Positions 18,217 to 26,158 of a stretch of 64,000 nt of DNA are shown here, one piece after another. The number at the start of each line of letters is the position of its first letter. Positions within the stretch are counted from its first letter, which is position 1. The position numbers and the translations under genes were made by a program. The stretch comes from Flavobacteriaceae bacterium (lineage in GTDB: Bacteria > Bacteroidota > Bacteroidia > Flavobacteriales > Flavobacteriaceae): positions 49,142-113,141 of the forward strand of contig JADHLZ010000001.1 in NCBI GenBank assembly GCA_016780345.1, given 5' to 3'. The notes beneath the pieces are model-generated. The model ran no database searches. It saw only the letters and a list, made by a program, of their open reading frames with translations, and was not told the origin of the DNA.

Positions 18217-18247
18217 TAAATGTAATATTAGTTAAGATAAAAACAAA
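18217..18247 (-). promoter_or_regulatory. Promoter of the pheA leader
   Basis: On the minus strand TTTG (18244-18247), 19 bases, then TACATTTA (18217-18224), close to the -7 TAnnTTTG consensus. Transcription would begin only a few bases before the leader-peptide ATG at 18203. The position, 17 bases past the metX stop, indicates independent expression from metYX. Confidence 0.65.
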
Positions 18248-18264
18248 AAAAGGAGATTGATAAA

Positions 18265-19254
18265 TTAAAAATTAGAATCTAAAACTTTTTCTCTTTTAAA
18301 AACTGTGCTTAAAAGTTTGTTGATTTGATCAAATTCAATTAAAAATGCATCATGACCATGAACAGATCTTATTGTTTTAAAAAATATGTTATCCTTAATT
18401 CTACAAGCTTTATAAAACGTGTCTCTATTTTGACAATCTGTAAAAAACAAGTCAGAATCAACTGAGACAATAAATATGTTACCTTTTATATTTGCAATAA
18501 TATCTTCAAAATTAATTTTTCCTCCTTGTGTAATATCAATGGTTGAAAGCAAATGGTTCATCAATTTATAAGAACTCAATTGAAACCTTTTTTGTAATTT
18601 TTTTCCATGATAGAGTAGCCAACTTTCTACATTAAAAATTTTGGTGTCCTCATTTACAGATCTATCAAATTTTTTTTGAAAAGATAAAGGTGATCTGTAA
18701 CACAACATTGCATGAATTCTTGCATCATGGACTGGATTTGATGAATTATTTAAAATTTGTTTTTGTAATCGAGTATTAGCAAGTAACCAGTCACTAGATT
18801 TCCAATCTGAGGCAATAGGAATATAATTTTCAGAAATGTTTGGTGATATTGATGCAATTTCCCATACTAAGCCTCCGCCAATAGAACCACCAATAATAGC
18901 ATACAGTTTTTTAATTTTTAACTTTTCAAGTCCAATTATAAATATTTTTGCTATATCTCTAAGAATCAAATTTTCATAATTGTCAATTAATTTTCCATAG
19001 TAACCATTTCCTGGAAAGTTAAAAGCTAAAACAGTATAATTGTTGGTATCTATTAATTTTTTGTCACCAACAATTGAATTCCACCAACCTTTACTTCCAC
19101 TTACAGATGAGTTTCCTGTAAGGGCATGATTAATTAAAACAATTGGACTCTCCCCTAATGGTTGTCCAAACAATTCATAAGTAAGCTCAATATCAAAAGT
19201 AGTACCATCAAAAGAAATATAATTTTCAATATTGAGCTTATTTACATTTATCAT
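18265..19254 (-). CDS. metX: Homoserine O-acetyltransferase
   Basis: Alpha/beta hydrolase that acetylates homoserine in methionine synthesis. NHALTGNSS, KGWWNSIVG and the nucleophile elbow GGSIGGGLVWE (catalytic serine) are visible, with the later acid in VSVDSDLFF and histidine in VHGHDAFLIE. At 329 residues it is a little shorter than many homologues. It starts five bases after metY, so both are read from the SAM-II-controlled promoter. Acetyl versus succinyl specificity is assigned by family resemblance only. Confidence 0.92.
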   Translation of the reverse strand: MINVNKLNIENYISFDGTTFDIELTYELFGQPLGESPIVLINHALTGNSSVSGSKGWWNSIVGDKKLIDTNNYTVLAFNFPGNGYYGKLIDNYENLILRDIAKIFIIGLEKLKIKKLYAIIGGSIGGGLVWEIASISPNISENYIPIASDWKSSDWLLANTRLQKQILNNSSNPVHDARIHAMLCYRSPLSFQKKFDRSVNEDTKIFNVESWLLYHGKKLQKRFQLSSYKLMNHLLSTIDITQGGKINFEDIIANIKGNIFIVSVDSDLFFTDCQNRDTFYKACRIKDNIFFKTIRSVHGHDAFLIEFDQINKLLSTVFKREKVLDSNF

Positions 19255-19259
19255 AGAAA

Positions 19260-20552
19260 TTATGCTAAAACTTTTGAATCTATTTTAGAAAAAGCTAACT
19301 CTAAATCTTGTTTTAAATCTTCAATATCTTCAAGCCCTACAGAAAGCCTAATTAAATCACTGGTAACACCTGTTAGTACTTGTTCTTCAACGCTTAACTG
19401 TTGATGTGTGGTGCTTGCAGGGTGAATTATTAAAGATTTTGTGTCTCCAATATTAGCTAAAAGAGAAAAAACTTTAGTTTTATCTGCTATGGTTTTTGCA
19501 GATTCAAATCCTCCTTTTACTCCAAAAGTTAAAATACCGCTTTGCCCTTTTGGTAAATATTTTTTTGAAAGAGAGAAATATTCACTAGACTCTAAACCAG
19601 GATAATTAACCCATTCAACTTCAGGTCTTTTTTCTAGCCATTGAGCAAGCTCTAAAGCATTAGAACTGTGTTTTTTTATTCTAATATCTAAAGTCTCTAA
19701 ACCTTGAATTATTTGAAATGCATTAAAAGGACTCAAAGCCCCACCTAAATCTCTAAGTCCTTCAATTCTAACTTTTGCTATAAAAGCAGCTGCACCAAGG
19801 GCATCATGATAAACCAATCCATGATATCCAGGAGATGGTTCTGTAAATTCTGGAAACTTACCATTTGACCAATCAAATGTACCTGCATCAATTATAACTC
19901 CTCCTAAAGCAGTACCATTTCCATTAATATATTTTGTTAAAGAATGTATAACAATGTTAGCTCCATATTCAATTGGATTTAATAATGCAGGGCTAGCTAC
20001 AGTATTGTCAACAATAAATGGAACTTTTGATTCTTTTGCATAATATGAAATTCTTTTTAAATCTAAAACATCAAGTTTTGGATTTCCTAAAGATTCAGCA
20101 AAAAATACTCTTGTATTTTCTTGAACAGCATCTTTAAAGTTTTGAGGATCAGATGGATCTACGAAAGTTGTTGTTATTCCCAGTCTTGGAAGTGTTACAT
20201 TCAATAGGTTGAATGTTCCACCATAGAGGCTATTTGAAGCTACAATGTGATCGCCTGATTTTAATAGAACAAGCAGGGCAGTTGAAATAGCTGATGTTCC
20301 GGATGCAGTAACAACAGATGCTATTCCACCCTCTAACGCAGCTAGTCGTTGTTCTAAGACATCGTTAGTTGGATTGTTTAATCTAGTGTAAATATATCCT
20401 GGTTCAGCTAAAGCAAATAAATTTGCAGCATGATCAGCATTGTTAAAAACATAGGATGTAGATTGATAGATTGGAACTGCTCTAGTTCCTTGACTTAAAC
20501 TTGTATCATGCCCGGCATGAAGAGCTTTGGTTGATAATTTTTGTTCACTCAT
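19260..20552 (-). CDS. metY: O-acetylhomoserine sulfhydrylase
   Basis: PLP-dependent enzyme of the Cys/Met metabolism family that makes homocysteine from O-acetylhomoserine and sulfide. Motifs: STKALHAGHD, QSTSYVF, YTRLNNPTNDVLEQRLAALEGG, VDNTVASPALLNP and the Schiff-base lysine in HSLTKYINGNG (near residue 204). I place the start at the ATG at 20552 (MSEQKLSTKALHAGHD). An upstream in-frame ATG at 20654 would run translation through the SAM-II riboswitch and add 34 residues with no family match. The operon is metY-metX. Confidence 0.94.
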   Translation of the reverse strand: MSEQKLSTKALHAGHDTSLSQGTRAVPIYQSTSYVFNNADHAANLFALAEPGYIYTRLNNPTNDVLEQRLAALEGGIASVVTASGTSAISTALLVLLKSGDHIVASNSLYGGTFNLLNVTLPRLGITTTFVDPSDPQNFKDAVQENTRVFFAESLGNPKLDVLDLKRISYYAKESKVPFIVDNTVASPALLNPIEYGANIVIHSLTKYINGNGTALGGVIIDAGTFDWSNGKFPEFTEPSPGYHGLVYHDALGAAAFIAKVRIEGLRDLGGALSPFNAFQIIQGLETLDIRIKKHSSNALELAQWLEKRPEVEWVNYPGLESSEYFSLSKKYLPKGQSGILTFGVKGGFESAKTIADKTKVFSLLANIGDTKSLIIHPASTTHQQLSVEEQVLTGVTSDLIRLSVGLEDIEDLKQDLELAFSKIDSKVLA

Positions 20553-20621
20553 TTTTATATATTTAATGTTTATAATTAAATTTATAATTAGATGTGATTT
20601 GACGATAAATAGTTGCTTAGC

Positions 20622-20675
20622 TACTGCTTTAGCACTTTTTTTAAGAGGTTGCAATCAGTCAAATCGTTCCTCTAA
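20622..20675 (-). promoter_or_regulatory. SAM-II riboswitch upstream of metYX
   Basis: On the minus strand: stem arm AGAGG (20669-20673), the conserved loop GATTTGACTGATTGCAA, closing arm CCTCT (20644-20648), an A-rich link, then GTGCTAAAGCA containing the conserved GCTAAAG (20627-20633) that forms the pseudoknot with the loop. This matches the SAM-II (metA/metX-type) aptamer known from Alphaproteobacteria and Bacteroidota. Downstream, GTCAAATC (20596-20603) is perfectly complementary to the loop bases GATTTGAC (20658-20665), offering an alternative pairing that could serve as the expression platform. Confidence 0.85.
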
Positions 20676-20689
20676 CAATAAATTATTTT

Positions 20690-20721
20690 CAAATATATAA
20701 TATAAAAATAATTATAACAAA
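20690..20721 (-). promoter_or_regulatory. Promoter of metYX
   Basis: On the minus strand TTTG (20718-20721), 20 bases, TATATTTG (20690-20697), an excellent match to the Bacteroidota promoter. Transcription would begin about seven bases on, just ahead of the SAM-II stem. Confidence 0.75.
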
Positions 20722-20725
20722 AAAA

Positions 20726-21739
20726 TTATCTAAAATTTACAGAAATCCCTGCTGAAAGTGTATTATATTTTTGAAAAGTAAAATCAGCGAAGGCACTAAA
20801 TACCAAAAATTTAAATCTTGCTCCAATTGTTGTTCTATACCCAGAAGCATTAAAATTCATATCAATTGGATCAATCAATGATTTATTTATTGGAATTCCA
20901 GAATTTGAATTGTATTCCAAATCGTAATTTCCAAGTAATTTAAATGAAGAACTACCGCCTGAATATCCAAAAGAGGTATAAAAATCAACTACCAATAAAT
21001 CAACTGATGCTAATAATAAAAAATTATAATTATTTAAACTAAACTGGGCAACTTGACCAGAACCATTTAAAGAACTAAATGATTGAACATCATAGTCTAT
21101 ATCCATATTTGAATAAGAAGCAAATGCAGATACATTTAAAGGAACTTTATCAATTGGTCCAAAATATTGAAGTAAATTGTGTTTTAATCCAAGTCCTTTT
21201 AAAGACATGTCAACTCCGTTTCTATGATATTCTGGACTGTAACGAACAATAAGCTCGGTATCAAATGGAACTCCAACGCCCAATTGTAAAACTGGAGCTG
21301 GAATGGCTCCTAGAGGTAATTTACTTTTTATCCCTTTTGGAGATTTAATATTTGAAGTTATTTCAGGATAAATTCCATCAGCAGGTATAGTAATAAATAA
21401 ATTTTCTTGTCTACTTTCACCTGCAATTGTTGGTAGATTTTCAGCGTCTGTTGAAATATATTCTAAATCTGAGATTCTAAAAAATCTATCAGCAGATGGA
21501 ACAAAAGAAGTATTTAATCTTAAGGATAAATCTATACCTAATTTTTTATGAACCTTTGCCGTACTATACCATCCAGCATTTGAACTGTATATTGCACCCT
21601 TCATCATTGGATCTAAATAGCGTTCAAAAATTTTTTTTGAATCGCTTTCAACTGCTAAAAGGATAGACTCAAAACCAGACTGTGACCAACAAAATAGTGG
21701 TAAAAAAAATGAAAGTATTATACTATATTTAAAATTCAA
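20726..21739 (-). CDS. Secreted protein of unknown function, DUF6588-like, probable beta-barrel
   Basis: A 337-residue protein with a signal peptide (cleavage near CWSQ) and many short alternating hydrophobic stretches ending in AGISVNFR, as in outer-membrane beta-barrels. Near the N-terminus KIFERYLDPMMKGAIYSSNAG resembles flavobacterial proteins annotated DUF6588; this is recollection of the family, not a search. It follows the TonB-type receptor on the same strand after 71 bases and may be co-transcribed. No enzymatic motif is visible. Confidence 0.65.
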   Translation of the reverse strand: MNFKYSIILSFFLPLFCWSQSGFESILLAVESDSKKIFERYLDPMMKGAIYSSNAGWYSTAKVHKKLGIDLSLRLNTSFVPSADRFFRISDLEYISTDAENLPTIAGESRQENLFITIPADGIYPEITSNIKSPKGIKSKLPLGAIPAPVLQLGVGVPFDTELIVRYSPEYHRNGVDMSLKGLGLKHNLLQYFGPIDKVPLNVSAFASYSNMDIDYDVQSFSSLNGSGQVAQFSLNNYNFLLLASVDLLVVDFYTSFGYSGGSSSFKLLGNYDLEYNSNSGIPINKSLIDPIDMNFNASGYRTTIGARFKFLVFSAFADFTFQKYNTLSAGISVNFR

Positions 21740-21810
21740 CTGTTAATTTTAAACAAATATACGCTGAAAAAAATCTTATTTCTTGCCTTCTTTTCGATCA
21801 ACCACATTTT

Positions 21811-24537
21811 TTAATTTCCAGATCCTCCAGCAAAAGATGTTAAATCGTATTTTAATCTAAAAACTGCATATCTTGGTTGGATAATATAGGATCTTGTCTG
21901 ACTGTAAAGTTGATTAAAACTATCTCTATTTATCGAAGTATCATCAAATATGTTAGTTACACTTATACCAAACTCCCATTTAGATCCATCTTTGTTATAG
22001 GATAAATCTGCTTCTGCGGATCTGTATTCATTTAATGTAATATTTTCATCTCTGTAATAATTATAAGAGTAGTCTGCTCTAAAAATAAACCCTTTGCCAA
22101 AATATGCATCAATTTGAATAAAAGGAGAGTCTGTATAATAATAGTTTTTGAAATTTCCAGTATCGTACATTCGCTTGTTATAACTGTAGCCAACCTCAAT
22201 GTTAGGTTTGTCTCTAAAATTTGTAGCTATACTAGCTTTATAACTTTGGGTAAAGTTAACTTGTTCAGTGAGAGTACCATTTACTATATTATTAAAATCA
22301 CTGAAATTAAAATTCATATTGAATCCAGCTTTAAAATTTTTAAATCTTTTATCAACTCTTCCAGAGGCACTGTAGGTTTCTCTTGGGATATTAGAATTTA
22401 TAGGAGAGCTAACATTACTTATACCGCTAATTAAAGTTCTACTTTGAATTGAGTTACTTCTTTTTGAATAGTTAAGTCTTGCGTAAACATTAGTGAAATT
22501 AAAAATATTGATGCTTTGATAATTAAGATTATAATTGTAAAATTTGGCAGATTCTAGATTTGGATTTCCTTGAAAAAAAGAATTATAATTATTAAAAACA
22601 TAGCCCTCTGCTAAATTATTTATATCTGTAAATTGATTAGTTGCATTGTACGTAAATCTTAATGATTCAGAGTCTTTAAATTTTACGAATACTCTTATAT
22701 CGGGTCTAATATCAGTAAATGAATTAGTCTCTGTTCTGGCCAGCTGAGTATTTTTAGATTTGTATGAATTGATTGTAAAACCAGGCTCCATTGTAAAAAC
22801 ACCAGTAATAAATCTGTAATTTAAAGAAAAGTATGCATCATTAAATTTAAAGTCTACATTATTATTTAAAATATCATCGCTAAAAAAAACCTGAGAATTA
22901 TTGTCTAATATTTGAAAAATGCTTGAATTAAAATTTTGTTTAACATCTGTAATACCAAAGGTGAAATTTAAATTCGATTTTGGGGTCAAAATAAAGTAAT
23001 AATCTAATTTAGCTTCTAATTTATCAGTTTCAACTATTCTGTTTTGATTAATGTTAAATTTAGACTGATTAGTGTTTAATGGGATTATATTTCTAAAGGG
23101 TTGAATATCTCTAATTGCCTTGTAAAATGGGTCTTCAGTCTGTGATAAATGTTGAGCCTCAAAAGAAAAAATATGATCTTCGTTTAGTGTATAATACGCT
23201 TTCAATTCTTGATTGATTGAACTAGGTTGATCAGATTTATATAAATTAATTTCATCCAGTTCTATAGTTTGAATTGATGGTTGATTTGAAGAATTACGAA
23301 AAGATTCAGAAATCAAATCTGTATTTTCTAAATTCTCTGCAGATTTTATCAATAAATTGTATTCTGTTTGTAGTCTATCGTTAGGATTAAAAGCTGTTGT
23401 GAATTTATACAGTTGTTGTTGGTTATCTTGTATAACGTTGTCTTCAGAATTTTGAATATTACCATTAGTATAATTTCTTGAAATTTTTTCTTCGATAATA
23501 TTTTTAGTTTTAGCTAAAATTGCAAAACCACTAATCTCCCAGCTATCATTAGGCGCATGGCTAAAATTATAAGCTCCAAGTTGTGCATCAATAGATTTTG
23601 CTTGGTTATTTTGTAAACCACCTAAATCAGCTCCATCAGTTGATATACTTATAGATGTTCCATTTCTTGCGTTTAAATTACCAAATCCTCCTCCAAATCT
23701 GTAAAAATCTCTCCTAGACAGAACAGGTTCACCTATATTATTAGTATTACCTAAAAGACTCATACTAAAATCTTTGGCGTAATAAAATACTTTAGGGGCA
23801 GCCAAAATTCTCTTTTCATTACCAACTCCTCCTAAAATTTCACCAAACCAAAATTTATCTTTTCCGCTTTTCAAACTAATATTAATAGCAATATTATCTT
23901 CATTATTAGTTACATTTCTTAGCTGACCAACTTCTGTAAAATTTCTTAATACTTCCACCTTACCAACTGCTTTTGCAGGTAAGTTTTGAGTAGCTAATTT
24001 AGAATCTCCATCAAAAAAATCCTTTCCTTCGACTGTGATTTTTGTTATTTCTTTGCCCTCGACCTCAACTCTTCCGTCTTCGTTAATTTCAACTCCTGGT
24101 AAATTTTTAAGAACATCTGCTAATTTTTTTTCAGTTCCTGTGTTAAAAGAATCTGCATTATAAACTATTGTGTCTCCTTTTATTGTTACAGGCATTTCAT
24201 AAACAAGTTCAACTTCATCCAAAGCCTCAGCCTGTTCTTCGAGTTCTATGTTTTTTTCAAAATTCTCTGAAATGTTTAAATCAAATACAAACTCAGTAAA
24301 ACCAATAAAAGAAACTTTTATTTCATAGTCTATATTTTTTTTTAAGGAAAGTCTATAATATCCTGATTCATTAGATATTCCAAAACCATCTAAAATTTTA
24401 GATTGCTTTTCTATAGCAATGACATTTGCTCCCGTTAAACTATTTCCATTAATATCTGTAATTTTTCCTTCAAATCTAACTTGAGAATAACTTAATATTG
24501 AGAAAAGTAATACAAAAATTAGTTGTAAATTTTTCAT
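21811..24537 (-). CDS. Outer-membrane TonB-dependent receptor-type protein with N-terminal regulatory-like domain
   Basis: A 908-residue outer-membrane protein. After the signal peptide (ending ILSYSQ), residues about 20-100 form a carboxypeptidase-regulatory-like beta-sandwich (FEGKITDINGNSLTGANVIA). A plug-like domain follows (ADVLKNLPGVEINEDGRVEVEGKEITKITVEGKDFF), then a large barrel of the outer-membrane protein family 2 type. Such proteins often lack a known ligand. It lies 25 bases downstream of the GLPGLI gene and the two are very probably one operon. The substrate is unknown. Confidence 0.85.
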   Translation of the reverse strand: MKNLQLIFVLLFSILSYSQVRFEGKITDINGNSLTGANVIAIEKQSKILDGFGISNESGYYRLSLKKNIDYEIKVSFIGFTEFVFDLNISENFEKNIELEEQAEALDEVELVYEMPVTIKGDTIVYNADSFNTGTEKKLADVLKNLPGVEINEDGRVEVEGKEITKITVEGKDFFDGDSKLATQNLPAKAVGKVEVLRNFTEVGQLRNVTNNEDNIAINISLKSGKDKFWFGEILGGVGNEKRILAAPKVFYYAKDFSMSLLGNTNNIGEPVLSRRDFYRFGGGFGNLNARNGTSISISTDGADLGGLQNNQAKSIDAQLGAYNFSHAPNDSWEISGFAILAKTKNIIEEKISRNYTNGNIQNSEDNVIQDNQQQLYKFTTAFNPNDRLQTEYNLLIKSAENLENTDLISESFRNSSNQPSIQTIELDEINLYKSDQPSSINQELKAYYTLNEDHIFSFEAQHLSQTEDPFYKAIRDIQPFRNIIPLNTNQSKFNINQNRIVETDKLEAKLDYYFILTPKSNLNFTFGITDVKQNFNSSIFQILDNNSQVFFSDDILNNNVDFKFNDAYFSLNYRFITGVFTMEPGFTINSYKSKNTQLARTETNSFTDIRPDIRVFVKFKDSESLRFTYNATNQFTDINNLAEGYVFNNYNSFFQGNPNLESAKFYNYNLNYQSINIFNFTNVYARLNYSKRSNSIQSRTLISGISNVSSPINSNIPRETYSASGRVDKRFKNFKAGFNMNFNFSDFNNIVNGTLTEQVNFTQSYKASIATNFRDKPNIEVGYSYNKRMYDTGNFKNYYYTDSPFIQIDAYFGKGFIFRADYSYNYYRDENITLNEYRSAEADLSYNKDGSKWEFGISVTNIFDDTSINRDSFNQLYSQTRSYIIQPRYAVFRLKYDLTSFAGGSGN

Positions 24538-24562
24538 TGTTTTTAAAATAAATAGTTGTCAA

Positions 24563-25414
24563 TTAATTTATACGAGCTCGAGAATTACCCCAACCGCCAC
24601 GACCACCGCCACGATTATATCTTTCTCTCATTTCTTTCATTTTCTCTTCTTGAATAGAGTTAAACTCTGAATTAGAAACAACTTTTCCTTTAGAGGGTTC
24701 TTTAATATTTATTTTTTCCTCAGGATTTAAAACAACTTTTTTACACAAGATAGTTGTGTTTCCGTCACTTATTTCCAATATAAGTCCTGGTAATCCACCA
24801 TACATTGCTGGCCCAGTGGATACTGGAATTTCAGGTGTGAACCAAGCTGTCATAACTACAGTTTTAGTTTTAGGAAGCACAGGATTATTTTCTTCACTGT
24901 TATTTTGATTATCTCTTTGTCTTCTACTAAAACTAAAAACATCTTCTTCAACTTCTTTTGTATATGTTGCCTTGTAAGCATTATATATTCCTATTTTCTT
25001 ACTTTCGCCTGTCATAACCCATTTTGTAGGAGCTATACTATCACTAATTAAAAAGATCTTTCCAAATAATTCTCTTTTATTAACATAAGTTTTCTTCTGA
25101 ATATCCTTGTAAATATCACCCTGATTTGGCCCTGCAACAAACTGCATCCAATTAAATCCTCCTCCACCTGAATCTCCGGTATCAAGTGTGACTTCTTCTT
25201 TAAAATAAGAGGACTTACTATCAAAATCTAGAATGTAATTTTTTTCCAATGCTGTTTTCATTCTAGCTTTTAAGTATTTTTGTCTTTCAGGTGGCATATT
25301 TTTCATCCAGTCCATGTTCACACTACTTTTAGACATGTAGTAAGCTTTACCTAAAAAATCTTGAGAATATGATTCAAAGCTCAAGAACATTAAAAAAACA
25401 ATTATTTTTTTCAT
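24563..25414 (-). CDS. GLPGLI family protein
   Basis: Secreted or periplasmic protein of the Bacteroidota GLPGLI family, named for the motif seen here as YGGLPGLILEISDG. A signal peptide (MKKIIVFLMFLSFESYSQ) starts the 283-residue chain; TAWFTPEIPVSTGPAMYGG precedes the motif as usual. The C-terminus is unusual, with a Gly/Arg-rich tail (RYNRGGGRGGWGNSRARIN). GLPGLI genes are commonly paired with TonB-type receptors, as here, but their biochemical function is not established. Confidence 0.9.
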   Translation of the reverse strand: MKKIIVFLMFLSFESYSQDFLGKAYYMSKSSVNMDWMKNMPPERQKYLKARMKTALEKNYILDFDSKSSYFKEEVTLDTGDSGGGGFNWMQFVAGPNQGDIYKDIQKKTYVNKRELFGKIFLISDSIAPTKWVMTGESKKIGIYNAYKATYTKEVEEDVFSFSRRQRDNQNNSEENNPVLPKTKTVVMTAWFTPEIPVSTGPAMYGGLPGLILEISDGNTTILCKKVVLNPEEKINIKEPSKGKVVSNSEFNSIQEEKMKEMRERYNRGGGRGGWGNSRARIN

Positions 25415-25526
25415 AGATTTAATTTAATTTTTTAACTCATTTAATTATATAGACAATAATTAAGCCATAAAGTTTAATATTTGTAAATTTATTATAAATA
25501 AAAATTTAAATTAAAATATTTGAAAC

Positions 25527-26138
25527 ATGCACATTGCAATTGCTGGGAATATAGGCGCTGGAAAAACGTCGCTTACAGATTTACTTTCAAAAAAATACAA
25601 GTTTGATGGACATTATGAAGATGTTCTCAAAAACCCTTATTTAGATGATTTTTATGAGCAAATGGAACGTTGGTCATTTAATCTTCAAATTTATTTTCTA
25701 AATAGCAGGTTTCGTCAAATTTTAGATTTCAATAAAGAAGGAAAAAACATAATTCAAGATAGAACAATCTATGAAGATGCCTTTATATTTGCTCCAAATC
25801 TTAAAGCTATGGGACTTATGACTAATAGAGATTTTGAAAATTATAAATCCATTTTTAATTTGATGGAATCTTTTGTAAAAGCTCCAGATCTACTTATATA
25901 TTTGAGAAGTCAAATTCCTAATCTAGTTAATCAAATTCATAAAAGAGGAAGAGATTATGAGAGTTCGATTAGTATTGATTATTTAAGTAGATTGAATGAA
26001 AGATACGAAGCTTGGATTCAAACTTACGACAAAGGAAAGCTACTCATTATTGATGTTGATGATTTAGATTTTGTTGAAAACAAAAAAGACCTTCAAACTA
26101 TTACAGACAAAATCGATAATATTTTAAAAGGTCTTTAG
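25527..26138 (+). CDS. Deoxynucleoside kinase
   Basis: Salvage kinase of the deoxyadenosine/deoxyguanosine/deoxycytidine kinase family. The P-loop is GNIGAGKTSL (residues 7-16), the base/sugar-binding motif is QDRTIYEDAFIF, and IHKRGRDYESSI provides the lid arginines. The 203 residues match the bacterial family. It is the only plus-strand gene between 12731 and 29756 and its neighbours converge on or diverge from it, so it is probably transcribed alone. The preferred nucleoside cannot be assigned. Confidence 0.9.
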   Translation: MHIAIAGNIGAGKTSLTDLLSKKYKFDGHYEDVLKNPYLDDFYEQMERWSFNLQIYFLNSRFRQILDFNKEGKNIIQDRTIYEDAFIFAPNLKAMGLMTNRDFENYKSIFNLMESFVKAPDLLIYLRSQIPNLVNQIHKRGRDYESSISIDYLSRLNERYEAWIQTYDKGKLLIIDVDDLDFVENKKDLQTITDKIDNILKGL

Positions 26139-26158
26139 ATTTTTATTTATTATTTAAA

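Noticed and set aside
20553..20654. N-terminal extension of MetY
   Set aside because: The frame covers the SAM-II aptamer; MetY homologues start near MSEQKLSTKALHAG.
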